A stretch of DNA of 7,750 nucleotides from Dehalococcoidia bacterium (GCA_023228745.1 JALOAP010000128.1:1-7750), one strand, 5' to 3'; positions 1 to 5,383 are shown, counted from the first letter of the stretch. The notes: a model not told the origin generated them from the sequence alone. Program-made: numbers and translations.

Positions 1-362
1 CATATGAATGACGCCTTGTACGTAAAACCCCAGGTGTTGATGACTTTGAATGCATCTTCGAGCATGGGAGATGTGGTCCATAAAAACAACACCGCGTTGT
101 CTTCAGCGAGATCGATAATAGGCAACTCACAGATTTCCGTTAGTGTGAGCGTCGGATAGTGTTTATCAGCCGTGCCATAAGTCTCGTTCATCGACCCACC
201 GTATTTCCAAGGGGGATCGGCATAGATGACACGATACTTCCCTTCAACAACAGGGGTTGCTTTCACCTGTTCAGACGCGATAACTTTCCGGGCCTGGTTG
301 ATCGTCTCCGCTTCACCACTAGATATTTTCTCAACAATCTTTGCCTGTTGTTCCGGTTCGAA
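1..362 (-). CDS. MT-A70 family adenine methyltransferase domain, partial, in frame after a TAG
   Basis: Reading the minus strand on from the TAG at 363-365 gives 120 open codons that run off the left edge. The first ~30 residues (FEPEQQAKIVEKI, then INQARKVI) look like the end of the ParB-associated helical region. After a short linker comes KYRVIYADPPWKYGG. DPPW (bases 207-218) is the catalytic motif of MT-A70 N6-adenine methyltransferases, and AVLFLWTTSPMLEDAF fits the next conserved block. Known for the family: ParB-like plus MT-A70 fusions occur in phages and mobile elements and are thought to methylate adenine in DNA. This is therefore probably the C-terminal half of the upstream ParB-like protein. 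If the TAG stops translation, I see no good ribosome binding site for an independent start; an in-frame GTG about 33 codons in is the only obvious candidate. The domain call is firm; whether it is expressed is not. Confidence 0.85.
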
Positions 363-365
363 CTA
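363..365 (-). other. In-frame TAG between ParB and methyltransferase domains
   Basis: The codon sits where homologous proteins, as I recall them, usually have a polar residue such as Lys, in a helical stretch reading DLIRLS-TAG-FEPEQQ. The frame stays open and protein-like on both sides, so the position is visible directly. Pyrrolysine insertion (known in some methanogens), nonsense mutation (for example AAG to TAG) and assembly error are the alternatives; the window alone cannot decide. Confidence 0.8.
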
Positions 366-1025
366 CGAGAGCCGGATCAAGTCTTTGGTGTTATCTGCGA
401 GCGGAGTTTCCTTCACAATGACACGGACCTCGGGCGTGATCTTCGCGGTCTTACCAATCCGCTCGGTGTTCATCTCGTTGCGGAACCCATAACGATCTAT
501 ATATACTTTTTTATCACTTCCAACCGTTGGAAGTGATAGCAAAGTTCTTATATTAGATACAAACGTATCACTTACACCGCACATTTCAGCGATCTTGACG
601 TTGCTCCACTTCCCCCACTCCTCGTCGTTGAGCAGGACCGTCACAACGTGGCGTTTGTCTTCATTCGTGCGACGGAGACCGTGTTTTGCATTCGCACCGA
701 CAGAGTAGAGAACTGCATCACGGAGTGTCCCTCTCTTCACTTCACAATAAATCTCTTCAAACCCTGCCTGTATTGCAGCGTTCACACGGTGGAACCCATC
801 GGCGAGCCAATAACTGGATCCATCAAAGAATACGGTAGGTGGTGGAAACACGTCACCCGCAAGCATCTTTTCTGTATAGTCATCAATAACTAATTGGTTC
901 TGCTCAACGCGGCTTTGTGTGCCGCCATCTTTCCTGATTAACGATATTAAAACCGAATCGGTATTTTTCTGTGTCGGTGCAACACTTTCAGAAACGATTA
1001 TTCCTGTTTGGGTACTACTATCCAT
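363..1025 (-). CDS. ParB/Srx-fold DNA-binding protein, N-terminal part of a ParB-MT-A70 fusion
   Basis: This 220-residue frame has the ParB N-terminal signature ADGFHRVNAA (GFHR at residues 77-80), the conserved ANAKHGLRRTNEDKR segment (111-125) and a helix-turn-helix around WSNVKIAEMCGVSDTFVSNIR (140-160). ParB-fold proteins bind centromere-like DNA or act as CTP-dependent or nuclease-like switches; in mobile elements the fold is often fused to a methyltransferase. The start ATG at 1025 follows GGAGTGAT with five bases between, a good archaeal ribosome binding site. The frame ends at a TAG after DLIRLS, in the middle of a segment that normally continues (xLPPEQQ-like); the next codons read FEPEQQAKIVEKI and then the methyltransferase. 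The TAG is therefore a nonsense mutation, a recoded codon or a sequencing error rather than a natural gene end. A 27-bp palindrome lies inside the gene at 512-538. Confidence 0.85.
   Translation of the reverse strand: MDSSTQTGIIVSESVAPTQKNTDSVLISLIRKDGGTQSRVEQNQLVIDDYTEKMLAGDVFPPPTVFFDGSSYWLADGFHRVNAAIQAGFEEIYCEVKRGTLRDAVLYSVGANAKHGLRRTNEDKRHVVTVLLNDEEWGKWSNVKIAEMCGVSDTFVSNIRTLLSLPTVGSDKKVYIDRYGFRNEMNTERIGKTAKITPEVRVIVKETPLADNTKDLIRLS
512..538. repeat. 27-bp perfect palindrome inside the ParB-like gene
   Basis: The 13-nt arm TATCACTTCCAAC (512-524) is followed by one central base (525) and its exact reverse complement (526-538). It encodes LSLPTVGSDK just after the helix-turn-helix. A further half-match, GTATCACTTACA, lies about 50 bp away near 564-575. 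Partition (parS) sites and regulator operators are typically palindromes near or inside parB genes, so a cis-acting binding site is a reasonable inference. It could also act as an mRNA hairpin. Confidence 0.6.
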
Positions 1026-1290
1026 TGCCGATCACTCCATTAACCTGGTTGGTCGTGCTGCCCGGGCCGAGGGAACCGCCAAGACCGTGCGGTCCGGGTA
1101 ACGTGTTTTCATATTGCGATACCTGCCGGTGGCCTGCACCGAACCCGATCAGGAAAGTTCTAATAGTTCCATCTATTAGACCCCCTATTCCTTTTAGTAC
1201 ATGTACACGATCCTTTATCCTTCTCACCCGCGAGATATAAGAGAGAAAGATAGAACAGTGAGAACAATTCTCAACTCTCATCCAAGTCAT
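1018..1290 (-). CDS. Hypothetical small protein, glycine-rich C-terminus (uncertain gene)
   Basis: A 90-codon frame bridges the helicase and the ParB-like gene. It overlaps the end of the helicase by 20 bp and the start of the ParB-like gene by 8 bp, which fits the packing of this operon. GGAG lies three bases before the ATG at 1290, close but usable; a second ATG is at 1281. The protein starts with an NCSHC pair, has a basic stretch (RVRRIKDR), a weakly hydrophobic middle (GGLIDGTIRTFLIGFGAG) and a Gly/Pro/Asn-rich tail. It ends in two consecutive TAG codons. I recognise no family. The alternative is that 1026-1270 is untranslated spacer with regulatory structure: an 8-bp hairpin at 1159-1180 and a GTACATGTAC palindrome at 1197-1206. 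Confidence 0.4.
   Translation of the reverse strand: MTWMRVENCSHCSIFLSYISRVRRIKDRVHVLKGIGGLIDGTIRTFLIGFGAGHRQVSQYENTLPGPHGLGGSLGPGSTTNQVNGVIGNG
1159..1180. repeat. Inverted repeat, 8-bp arms with 6-nt loop
   Basis: TCTAATAG (1159-1166) and CTATTAGA (1173-1180) are exact reverse complements separated by six bases. The repeat lies in the poorly conserved-looking stretch between the helicase and ParB-like genes, inside the doubtful 90-codon frame. It could be an RNA hairpin or a protein-binding site; its function is unknown. Confidence 0.45.
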
Positions 1291-2734
1291 CTACTCCTTT
1301 CAATTTCGGTAATGACGGTTCTACTTGCGCCATCCCATCATTCCATGTTCTGTTCGCAACGTAACACCACACCAAACCGGTGCGTTTGATCTTCCCCTTC
1401 TCACGAATGGTGATCCTCTCACGTTTGGGAAGGAACCCATACTTGTAGAGCTCCCGGGTGAACTTCTCCTTAGACCGAATGATCTTCCGTTCGTCCAGGT
1501 TTCGCTCTTTACAGAACTCGACATAATACCCGTAGAACAGGTCCTTGTCGAACTTGTTGAACTTCACAATCGGTTTGCCGTTGTAGTCCACATCGACGGT
1601 CATCTCTTCGATGAACTGGCATAACGGGTCACTGTTCTGGAACCACCGTTCCATAACCTCTTCTTCCGTCGAGTTTATCGCGAGCTTCTTGTCCCGGTAT
1701 ATCTTGACCATCGCCTGAATGATCAGGTTGTACCACCCCGACAGGAACGCATCTGTGAACGTCCTGGTATGGAACGTCGGATCGATCTTGTGTGTGAACG
1801 GGAACCGCACGAACTCCCACCGGCTCCAGAACGCAAGATCATACTTCACCCGTTCGGGAACCATCGGCGGGATGTTGCAGGCGAACACGTGCACACAAAA
1901 TATCCGGCCGTTCCGTGCATCACGACCTTTCCGTTCAATCTCGTGATACGTGCTGCCGGTAAGTTTCTTGAACTGGCCGAACCCGACGAGCTCTTCGGAT
2001 CCGAGATCGTCATACGCATTGATGACCTTGTTCTCCAACGATGCCAGCGAGAACCGGTTGGACGATATCGCGTGCAGCGACACGAGCGACAACGCACCCG
2101 ACTCTTTCCCGACCGACCGGTATATCAGCTCGAGGTATGACGACTTCCCGGAATCGCGTTCGCCTTGCAGGAGATACGACTTCTTGAACGTGTCGTCTAT
2201 CATCGCCTGCACGAACCCTTGTGCCGGTATCTGGACCAGGATATCCACGTCTTTCTCATCGACCCACTGGCGCAACACATCAAGCACCGGTTCGGTCGGT
2301 GCCGACGCATCATAGTCTGCCGGCAGCACGTAGGTGAACCTGTTCTCCGGCGAGTGCGGGAACGGACCGGACACCACACCCGTCTCGAAATCAATTATCA
2401 CAAACCCGTTTCGGAACGGCAGATACCCTTCCTTGTAGTTGAACGGCGGTTTGGGAAAATGGTTGGTGCCGAGCAACATGTTCGTGATCTCGAGATCGTC
2501 ACCACGCTGGCTCTGCATATCCAACCCCCGGGCAATCCTCGTGATGAACGAATGGATCTCGCCCTGGTCACGGTGATACGCACCATCTTCATACAACCAC
2601 ACGTCGCCGCCCGTTGATATCGTGCAATAGATATCCGCCAGATAGTTCACAGCCTTCTGCCGGTCGATAGCGTTTTTCCATTCCGTAACCTCACCGGTTT
2701 TCCGGTCGGTCTTTTTCGGCACGGACAGTTTCAA
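1271..2734 (-). CDS. D5/P4-type superfamily 3 replicative helicase
   Basis: The 487-residue frame from the TTG at 2734 carries superfamily 3 helicase motifs: Walker A GERDSGKSS (191-199), Walker B VINAYDDLG (237-245), motif C VFACNIPP (283-290) and an arginine-finger region AFWSRWEFVRFP (301-312). A D5-like N-terminal region lies before the ATPase and a helical, charged C-terminal region after it. Proteins of this family unwind DNA at the origins of viruses, P4-like satellites and plasmids, usually fused to or paired with a primase. No primase motif is visible here. The start is uncertain. TTG has no ribosome binding site but overlaps the stop of a 24-codon frame (TTGA at 2734-2731) that itself begins with GTG overlapping the upstream TGA. 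The helicase frame stays open and protein-like back to about 2800 (EFKQELSQLESLAYVKGTEL), suggesting a true start near 2805 and a one-base frameshift. The protein ends in TGA. Confidence 0.9.
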   Translation of the reverse strand: MKLSVPKKTDRKTGEVTEWKNAIDRQKAVNYLADIYCTISTGGDVWLYEDGAYHRDQGEIHSFITRIARGLDMQSQRGDDLEITNMLLGTNHFPKPPFNYKEGYLPFRNGFVIIDFETGVVSGPFPHSPENRFTYVLPADYDASAPTEPVLDVLRQWVDEKDVDILVQIPAQGFVQAMIDDTFKKSYLLQGERDSGKSSYLELIYRSVGKESGALSLVSLHAISSNRFSLASLENKVINAYDDLGSEELVGFGQFKKLTGSTYHEIERKGRDARNGRIFCVHVFACNIPPMVPERVKYDLAFWSRWEFVRFPFTHKIDPTFHTRTFTDAFLSGWYNLIIQAMVKIYRDKKLAINSTEEEVMERWFQNSDPLCQFIEEMTVDVDYNGKPIVKFNKFDKDLFYGYYVEFCKERNLDERKIIRSKEKFTRELYKYGFLPKRERITIREKGKIKRTGLVWCYVANRTWNDGMAQVEPSLPKLKGVDDLDES

Positions 2735-2805
2735 TAGGTCGTGAAGTTCTGTGCCTTTGACATAGGCCAGCGACTCCAGTTGTGATAGTTCCTGTTTGAA
2801 CTCAC
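2731..2805 (-). other. Probable frameshifted 5' end of the helicase gene
   Basis: GTG at 2805-2803 overlaps the TGA of the upstream gene in the GTGA arrangement seen elsewhere in this operon, and a GGTGA-like site is nearby. As written, its frame ends after 24 codons at TGA 2733-2731. One extra base just after GTG AG, or a -1 slip there, would give MSFKQELSQLESLAYV and join the helicase without interruption, adding about 24 residues. The alternatives are a genuine coupled mini-ORF or a sequencing error. Confidence 0.55.
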
Positions 2806-3236
2806 CTTGCGGTTGTTGCGGCAGCCCTTCCGTTCCGTTTGGCAGACTCGATCACCTCCCGCACTTTCATCTGTGTCCACGCCTGGAGGTCATCGAACGG
2901 CATCATATCGAACCCGAACGGCGGCCTGATACCATACGTCTTTTCAAGGATACGGAGCGCCTTCGACACGTCCATTATCCGTTCGATATCCGCCTGGTTC
3001 TGTTTCGTCTTCGGGAACACCGTGTAATACTCAACACCTTTCCATACCAGGAACCGCCGGTATTTGTGGAACAACATCAACGAACGTATCTTCTCGTCGT
3101 TGGTCCACTCCTGCTTCGTTGTGAGGGAACGTGTGAACTCGCGGTCGCCTTCGATATAGAGATATTCAGTGTTCCGTGCCAAGACTGCCATCGCGTCACG
3201 GACGGCATGTTCGACGGTCGGCGGTATATCCGTCAC
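2802..3236 (-). CDS. Hypothetical 144-aa protein in the replication operon
   Basis: GTG at 3236 overlaps the stop of the upstream zinc-ribbon gene (GTGA) and starts a protein reading MTDIPPTVEHAVRDAMAVL. An ATG further upstream in this frame would add a low-quality Arg-rich extension that shadows other genes, so I chose the GTG. The protein is soluble and mixed alpha/beta by eye: a Tyr-rich patch NTEYLYIEGDREF (22-34), RFLVWKGVEYYTVFP (61-75), a helical section with IERIMDVSKALRILEK, then PPFGFDMMPFDDLQAW and a basic, Ala-rich C-terminal helix. It has no Cys motif and no membrane segment. Its place directly before the helicase suggests a replication accessory role such as a helicase loader or primase partner, but that is inference from position only. 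I do not recognise the family. Confidence 0.75.
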   Translation of the reverse strand: MTDIPPTVEHAVRDAMAVLARNTEYLYIEGDREFTRSLTTKQEWTNDEKIRSLMLFHKYRRFLVWKGVEYYTVFPKTKQNQADIERIMDVSKALRILEKTYGIRPPFGFDMMPFDDLQAWTQMKVREVIESAKRNGRAAATTAR

Positions 3237-3406
3237 CTCAACACCTCGTTCCCGCACACCTGGCACACGTGCCTGTGGTTGACACCGACAAACCCGCGTG
3301 GCACCACGTTCGTGGACCCGCACCGCCAGCAGTAAAGCCGGCGACCACAGTCCCGGGCCGGGCACCGAGGTGCATACAGGAACGCGTACATGTTTGGTGT
3401 CATCAT
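3233..3406 (-). CDS. Small zinc-ribbon protein, 57 aa
   Basis: The protein starts MMTPNMYAFL at the first of two tandem ATGs (3406 or 3403). The ATGATGA arrangement overlaps the TGA of the basic protein upstream, so translation is probably coupled. The cysteines are C15, C20, a CxxC at 26-29 (YCWRC) and a CxxC at 48-51 (VCQVC), with His44 and His46 between; this is the pattern of a zinc ribbon with an additional Cys pair. Such mini-proteins usually bind DNA, RNA or a protein partner. It ends in the GTGA overlap with the 144-aa gene. Confidence 0.75.
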   Translation of the reverse strand: MMTPNMYAFLYAPRCPARDCGRRLYCWRCGSTNVVPRGFVGVNHRHVCQVCGNEVLR

Positions 3407-3600
3407 CTCCGCCCGCCTTTCTTCCGTTTCTTCGTTGTGCCGGTACCGCCGCCACCTGGTCCTTTCTTCTTCTTGGCCTCGTTCGCCCGCCTGCATGCGA
3501 ACGCATGTGCCGACTCGCCGAACGAGTCGCACAACACCAGAGCGTCACGAAGGTTGACCGTCTGCCGGCGACCTTTCGGGTTGAACACGACAGGTCTCAT
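3403..3600 (-). CDS. Small basic protein with Lys/Arg/Gly-rich tail
   Basis: I place the start at the ATG at 3600 (MRPVVFNPKG), because GGTGAT lies about seven bases before it; GTG at 3612 and ATG at 3609 are alternatives in the same frame. The ~65-residue protein has a short folded-looking part (RQTVNLRDALVLCDSFGESAHAFACRR) and then a low-complexity tail of Lys, Gly and Arg (KKKKGPGGGG, KKRKKGGRR). The charge suggests binding to nucleic acid, perhaps packaging or coating DNA. No family is recognised. It overlaps the next gene by ATGA. Confidence 0.65.
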   Translation of the reverse strand: MRPVVFNPKGRRQTVNLRDALVLCDSFGESAHAFACRRANEAKKKKGPGGGGTGTTKKRKKGGRR

Positions 3601-3615
3601 CTTCACCATCACCCG

Positions 3616-3807
3616 TCACGCCCCGGACTTCGCACCGGCTACCACGTGCTTGTGGTATTCCTTATACCCGCACCGCCGGAGCGTTGTGCCACAGTTCTGG
3701 CACACATACTCCTGATGCAACTTCTTGTATATCGGGTGCAACGCGAGCGAGTTGGGCCGGATCCTGTATCCGACCATCCCACATTCAGGGCAGACGAGGT
3801 ATACCAT
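3616..3807 (-). CDS. Zinc-ribbon protein, 63 aa, start codon in a hairpin loop
   Basis: Two CxxC pairs (CPECG at 6-10 and CQNCG at 36-40) separated by 26 residues form a classic zinc ribbon; Cys46 and a His-rich C-terminus (YHKHVVAG) follow. Zinc ribbons of this kind occur in transcription factors and nucleic-acid-binding mini-proteins of archaeal viruses. The ATG at 3807 is preceded by GGGAGG at nine bases. Both the site and the start lie in an inverted repeat (3792-3826), so initiation is probably controlled by RNA folding and coupled to translation of the upstream gene, whose TAG stop lies at the base of the hairpin. Confidence 0.75.
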   Translation of the reverse strand: MVYLVCPECGMVGYRIRPNSLALHPIYKKLHQEYVCQNCGTTLRRCGYKEYHKHVVAGAKSGA

Positions 3808-3826
3808 ACCAGTATACCTCCCGTCT
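3792..3826 (-). promoter_or_regulatory. Hairpin over the ribosome binding site and start codon of the zinc-ribbon gene
   Basis: GAGGTATAC (3796-3804) and GTATACCTC (3812-3820) are exact reverse complements around a 7-nt loop. Four further pairs (AGAC-type, 3792-3795 with 3823-3826) close the stem past a 2-nt bulge. On the mRNA the GGAGG lies in the 5' arm and the AUG begins in the loop. The stem base lies within the upstream TAG, so a terminating ribosome would open it. Confidence 0.65.
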
Positions 3827-4478
3827 ACCCCTTCACAGTGGTCGGCTCACCGGCAGGAGTTGGCGGGCCTGCCTTCGCCGCCTGCAACTTGTTCCAGAGC
3901 AACCAGAACTTTGATATCGGTTCGTCCGGCAGGAACTTCATGAACGCCTGCATCGCCTCGTCGCTCGTGTCATACTCGCCGAGCAACTTCAACATCAGAG
4001 CGTCCGGGTCGGCCTTCGGTTCGGTCGCCTGTGGTGTCACCGGCCCGATACTCTCAAAGTCGACGTTGTAGAAGTCCGAGTCTTTCTGTTGCGTCAACCG
4101 TGCACGGATCCGCATCCCTGCACCGCTCTCCCTGTCGATGAAGAAATGGTCGTCCAGGTGGAACGGTTTCCCCGGTTCGACCGACCGGAACCGCCTGGCG
4201 AACCGGACGATGTTAGACTTCTCGGACACCGGCGCCGCGCCGTGCAGGAACCCGAGCGGCAGGTTGAACGTGAGCCAAACCTTGACACTGTGGTTCTCCA
4301 CCTGCCATACCGTCTTGAACCTGTCAACGGTGTTCACCTCGTCCTTGAACAGCATCGTGACGTTTTCGATATACTCAACCTCGACAAGCTTCAACACGTA
4401 CTCTTTTGTCGTGTCCAGCTTCTCGAACTCCATTCCCTCGGAGACAACGCCTCCCTTACCTTTCCAATCAACCGACAT
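3825..4478 (-). CDS. Hypothetical 217-aa protein, possible ssDNA-binding/OB-fold protein
   Basis: The ATG at 4478 follows GGTG and overlaps the end of the 47-aa gene by 11 bp. The first ~145 residues alternate short hydrophobic beta-like stretches (KEYVLKLVEVEYIENVTMLF, VKVWLTFNLPLGFLHG, MRIRARLTQQKDSDFYNVDF) as in an OB-fold or beta-barrel. A linker PQATEPKADPD follows, and then a separate helical C-terminal region (MLKLLGEYDTSDEAMQAFMKFLPDEPISKFWLLWNKLQ) with a Pro/Gly tail. A folded barrel, a linker and a C-terminal interaction module near a replicative helicase fit a single-strand-binding role, but this is inference; I do not recognise the sequence. It ends in TAG, with the next gene's ribosome binding site immediately after, so here TAG looks like a real stop. 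Confidence 0.75.
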   Translation of the reverse strand: MSVDWKGKGGVVSEGMEFEKLDTTKEYVLKLVEVEYIENVTMLFKDEVNTVDRFKTVWQVENHSVKVWLTFNLPLGFLHGAAPVSEKSNIVRFARRFRSVEPGKPFHLDDHFFIDRESGAGMRIRARLTQQKDSDFYNVDFESIGPVTPQATEPKADPDALMLKLLGEYDTSDEAMQAFMKFLPDEPISKFWLLWNKLQAAKAGPPTPAGEPTTVKG

Positions 4479-4611
4479 TCTTCACACCTTCTCCTTGACG
4501 AAAATGGTCACACTCTCCACACTTCCCCTGGTCGTAACAGTTCGGGGCATACCATATCCCTTCGAACACCGCCAACGGCACGTTGTAATACTCACAATAC
4601 CCGTCTACCAT
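4468..4611 (-). CDS. Small Cys-rich protein, 47 aa
   Basis: The ATG at 4611 lies seven bases after the TGA of the upstream gene, with GAGGAG just before that stop. The product starts MVDGYCEYYN and has cysteines at 6, 25, 31 and 34 (NCYDQGKCGECDHF), enough for one metal site. It resembles the many small Cys-rich proteins of phage early regions but belongs to no family I can name. A longer frame upstream is a shadow of the 66-aa gene. Confidence 0.6.
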   Translation of the reverse strand: MVDGYCEYYNVPLAVFEGIWYAPNCYDQGKCGECDHFRQGEGVKNVG

Positions 4612-4618
4612 GCCAGCG

Positions 4619-4819
4619 TCACTCCTCGATGGTGGACTGGAACTCACCGCAGAACTTATCTCCAACCGTCTGCGGGAACCACGACCGGTATTGCGGCTCG
4701 CCGTGTTTGTTCCAGGTGACGTGCGTCCGTGGCGGATACCGCCTGCAGTCGCCACGTGAACAAACATCTTCCCGTTCGCGTGGCACGAAGAACTTGCATT
4801 TCAGGCAGTGGTCTTTCAT
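4619..4819 (-). CDS. Small Cys-rich protein, 66 aa, CxxC...CRRYPP...CGEF type
   Basis: The ATG at 4819 overlaps the stop of the upstream gene (ATGA). Cys residues are at 5, 8, 20, 25 and 57: CLKC, then DVCSRGDCRRYPP, then WFPQTVGDKFCGEF. This layout (CxxC...CxxYPP...FPxV...CGEF) is a recurring, uncharacterised small-protein pattern in bacterial and phage genomes, as I recall it, probably binding zinc or an iron-sulfur centre. Its role here is unknown. Confidence 0.7.
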   Translation of the reverse strand: MKDHCLKCKFFVPREREDVCSRGDCRRYPPRTHVTWNKHGEPQYRSWFPQTVGDKFCGEFQSTIEE

Positions 4820-5043
4820 TTCCGTCTCACCGCCAAACCGTTGATAGAAAAGGCGTGCCGGTTACAGCACAGGATCAGACCCGTCTCGTCCGGGTCCATG
4901 TACCCTACCCCACAGTTCTCGCACGAGCACCGTGGGCATTCATCTATATATTTACAAACGCGATACTTTTTTGGCAGACCCGCACCGTCACCCATCGCAC
5001 GGTTAGAAGGTCGTGGGCTGCCAACCTCAACACTTTGTGACAT
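4816..5043 (-). CDS. Small Cys-rich protein, 75 aa
   Basis: I chose the ATG at 5043 because GGTGAT lies four bases upstream; GTG at 5082 would add 13 residues (VFGNWPTVAMVIR) and cannot be excluded. The N-terminal ~25 residues are polar. The core has cysteines at 30, 36, 39, 41, 44, 59 and 60 with His63 (CPRCSCENCG, then LILCCNRHAF), suggesting one or two zinc sites. The stop overlaps the next start (ATGA). No family is recognised. Confidence 0.6.
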   Translation of the reverse strand: MSQSVEVGSPRPSNRAMGDGAGLPKKYRVCKYIDECPRCSCENCGVGYMDPDETGLILCCNRHAFSINGLAVRRK

Positions 5044-5188
5044 TCTTATCACCATCGCCACTGTCGGCCAGTTTCCAAACACCGGCCCGAACCATTCTCC
5101 TGCCTATACCAACGAACCCTGTCTACCGCTCGAAATCGGCAATGTTCTCCCGGGTGACGGTCAACGGAACGGATCCGCTCGCGGTCAT
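5027..5188 (-). CDS. Mini-ORF broken by an in-frame TAG (uncertain)
   Basis: The ATG at 5188 overlaps the stop of the ribbon-helix-helix-like gene (ATGA), matching the operon's style. Translation gives 21 residues (start MTASGSVPLTV, end IADFER) and then TAG at 5125-5123. The same frame continues for 31 more codons (with GVWKLADSGDGDKN) to a TGA at 5029-5027, overlapping the 75-aa gene by 17 bp. It may be a real 53-codon gene with a TAG, a 21-residue peptide, or remnant DNA. Confidence 0.35.
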
Positions 5189-5352
5189 CCCGTCATCCCG
5201 GTCGCCTTCATCTCTGCATACTTGTTGATGATATACCGGAGACCTTCGCTCTGTGAGAGAACCCGTCCCTCCAGAAAGACGCCTCGCACGGTCTTCATCT
5301 GACTTTCGGTCAGGAGCACCGTTGTCCTAACCAGTTTGCCATTTGTTGGCAT
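5185..5352 (-). CDS. Ribbon-helix-helix-like (CopG/Arc type) regulator, 55 aa
   Basis: The ATG at 5352 starts a 55-residue protein. Its pattern is a short basic beta strand (LVRTTVLLTESQMKTVR) followed by two helices (LEGRVLSQSEGLRYIINKYAEM), as in ribbon-helix-helix proteins, which dimerise and insert the strand into the major groove. It is the first gene of the operon, lies directly below the promoter palindrome at 5362-5379, and probably represses its own operon. The TATA box lies about 27 bases before the ATG, so the mRNA is probably leaderless, and no ribosome binding site is visible. The stop overlaps the next ATG. The family call rests on pattern and context, without a profile search. 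Confidence 0.65.
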   Translation of the reverse strand: MPTNGKLVRTTVLLTESQMKTVRGVFLEGRVLSQSEGLRYIINKYAEMKATGMTG

Positions 5353-5361
5353 AAGTCTAAC

Positions 5362-5383
5362 ATATGCTTACAAGCATATATAC
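5362..5383 (-). promoter_or_regulatory. Promoter and operator of the replication operon
   Basis: On the minus strand a TATA-like GTATATATGC (5383-5374) lies about 27 bases before the ATG at 5352, the distance expected for a leaderless archaeal transcript. ATATGCTT and AAGCATAT (5362-5369 and 5372-5379) form a perfect inverted repeat with a 2-bp centre overlapping the TATA box. A bound dimer would block TBP, so repression is the likely effect. Confidence 0.65.

Noticed and set aside
3237..3548. N-terminal extension of the 144-aa protein from an upstream ATG
   Set aside because: The extension is Arg-rich shadow sequence overlapping two zinc-ribbon/basic genes; the GTG overlapping the upstream stop fits the operon pattern.
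3825..3827. TAG of the 217-aa gene as another recoded codon
   Set aside because: The next gene's ribosome binding site follows at once, and the downstream frame (about 57 codons to another TAG) reads as the out-of-frame zinc-ribbon gene.
3298..4071. Long plus-strand open frames opposite the replication operon
   Set aside because: They are antisense to minus-strand genes with clear motifs and ribosome binding sites; their sequences are Arg/Pro/His/Ser-rich shadows without recognisable domains.
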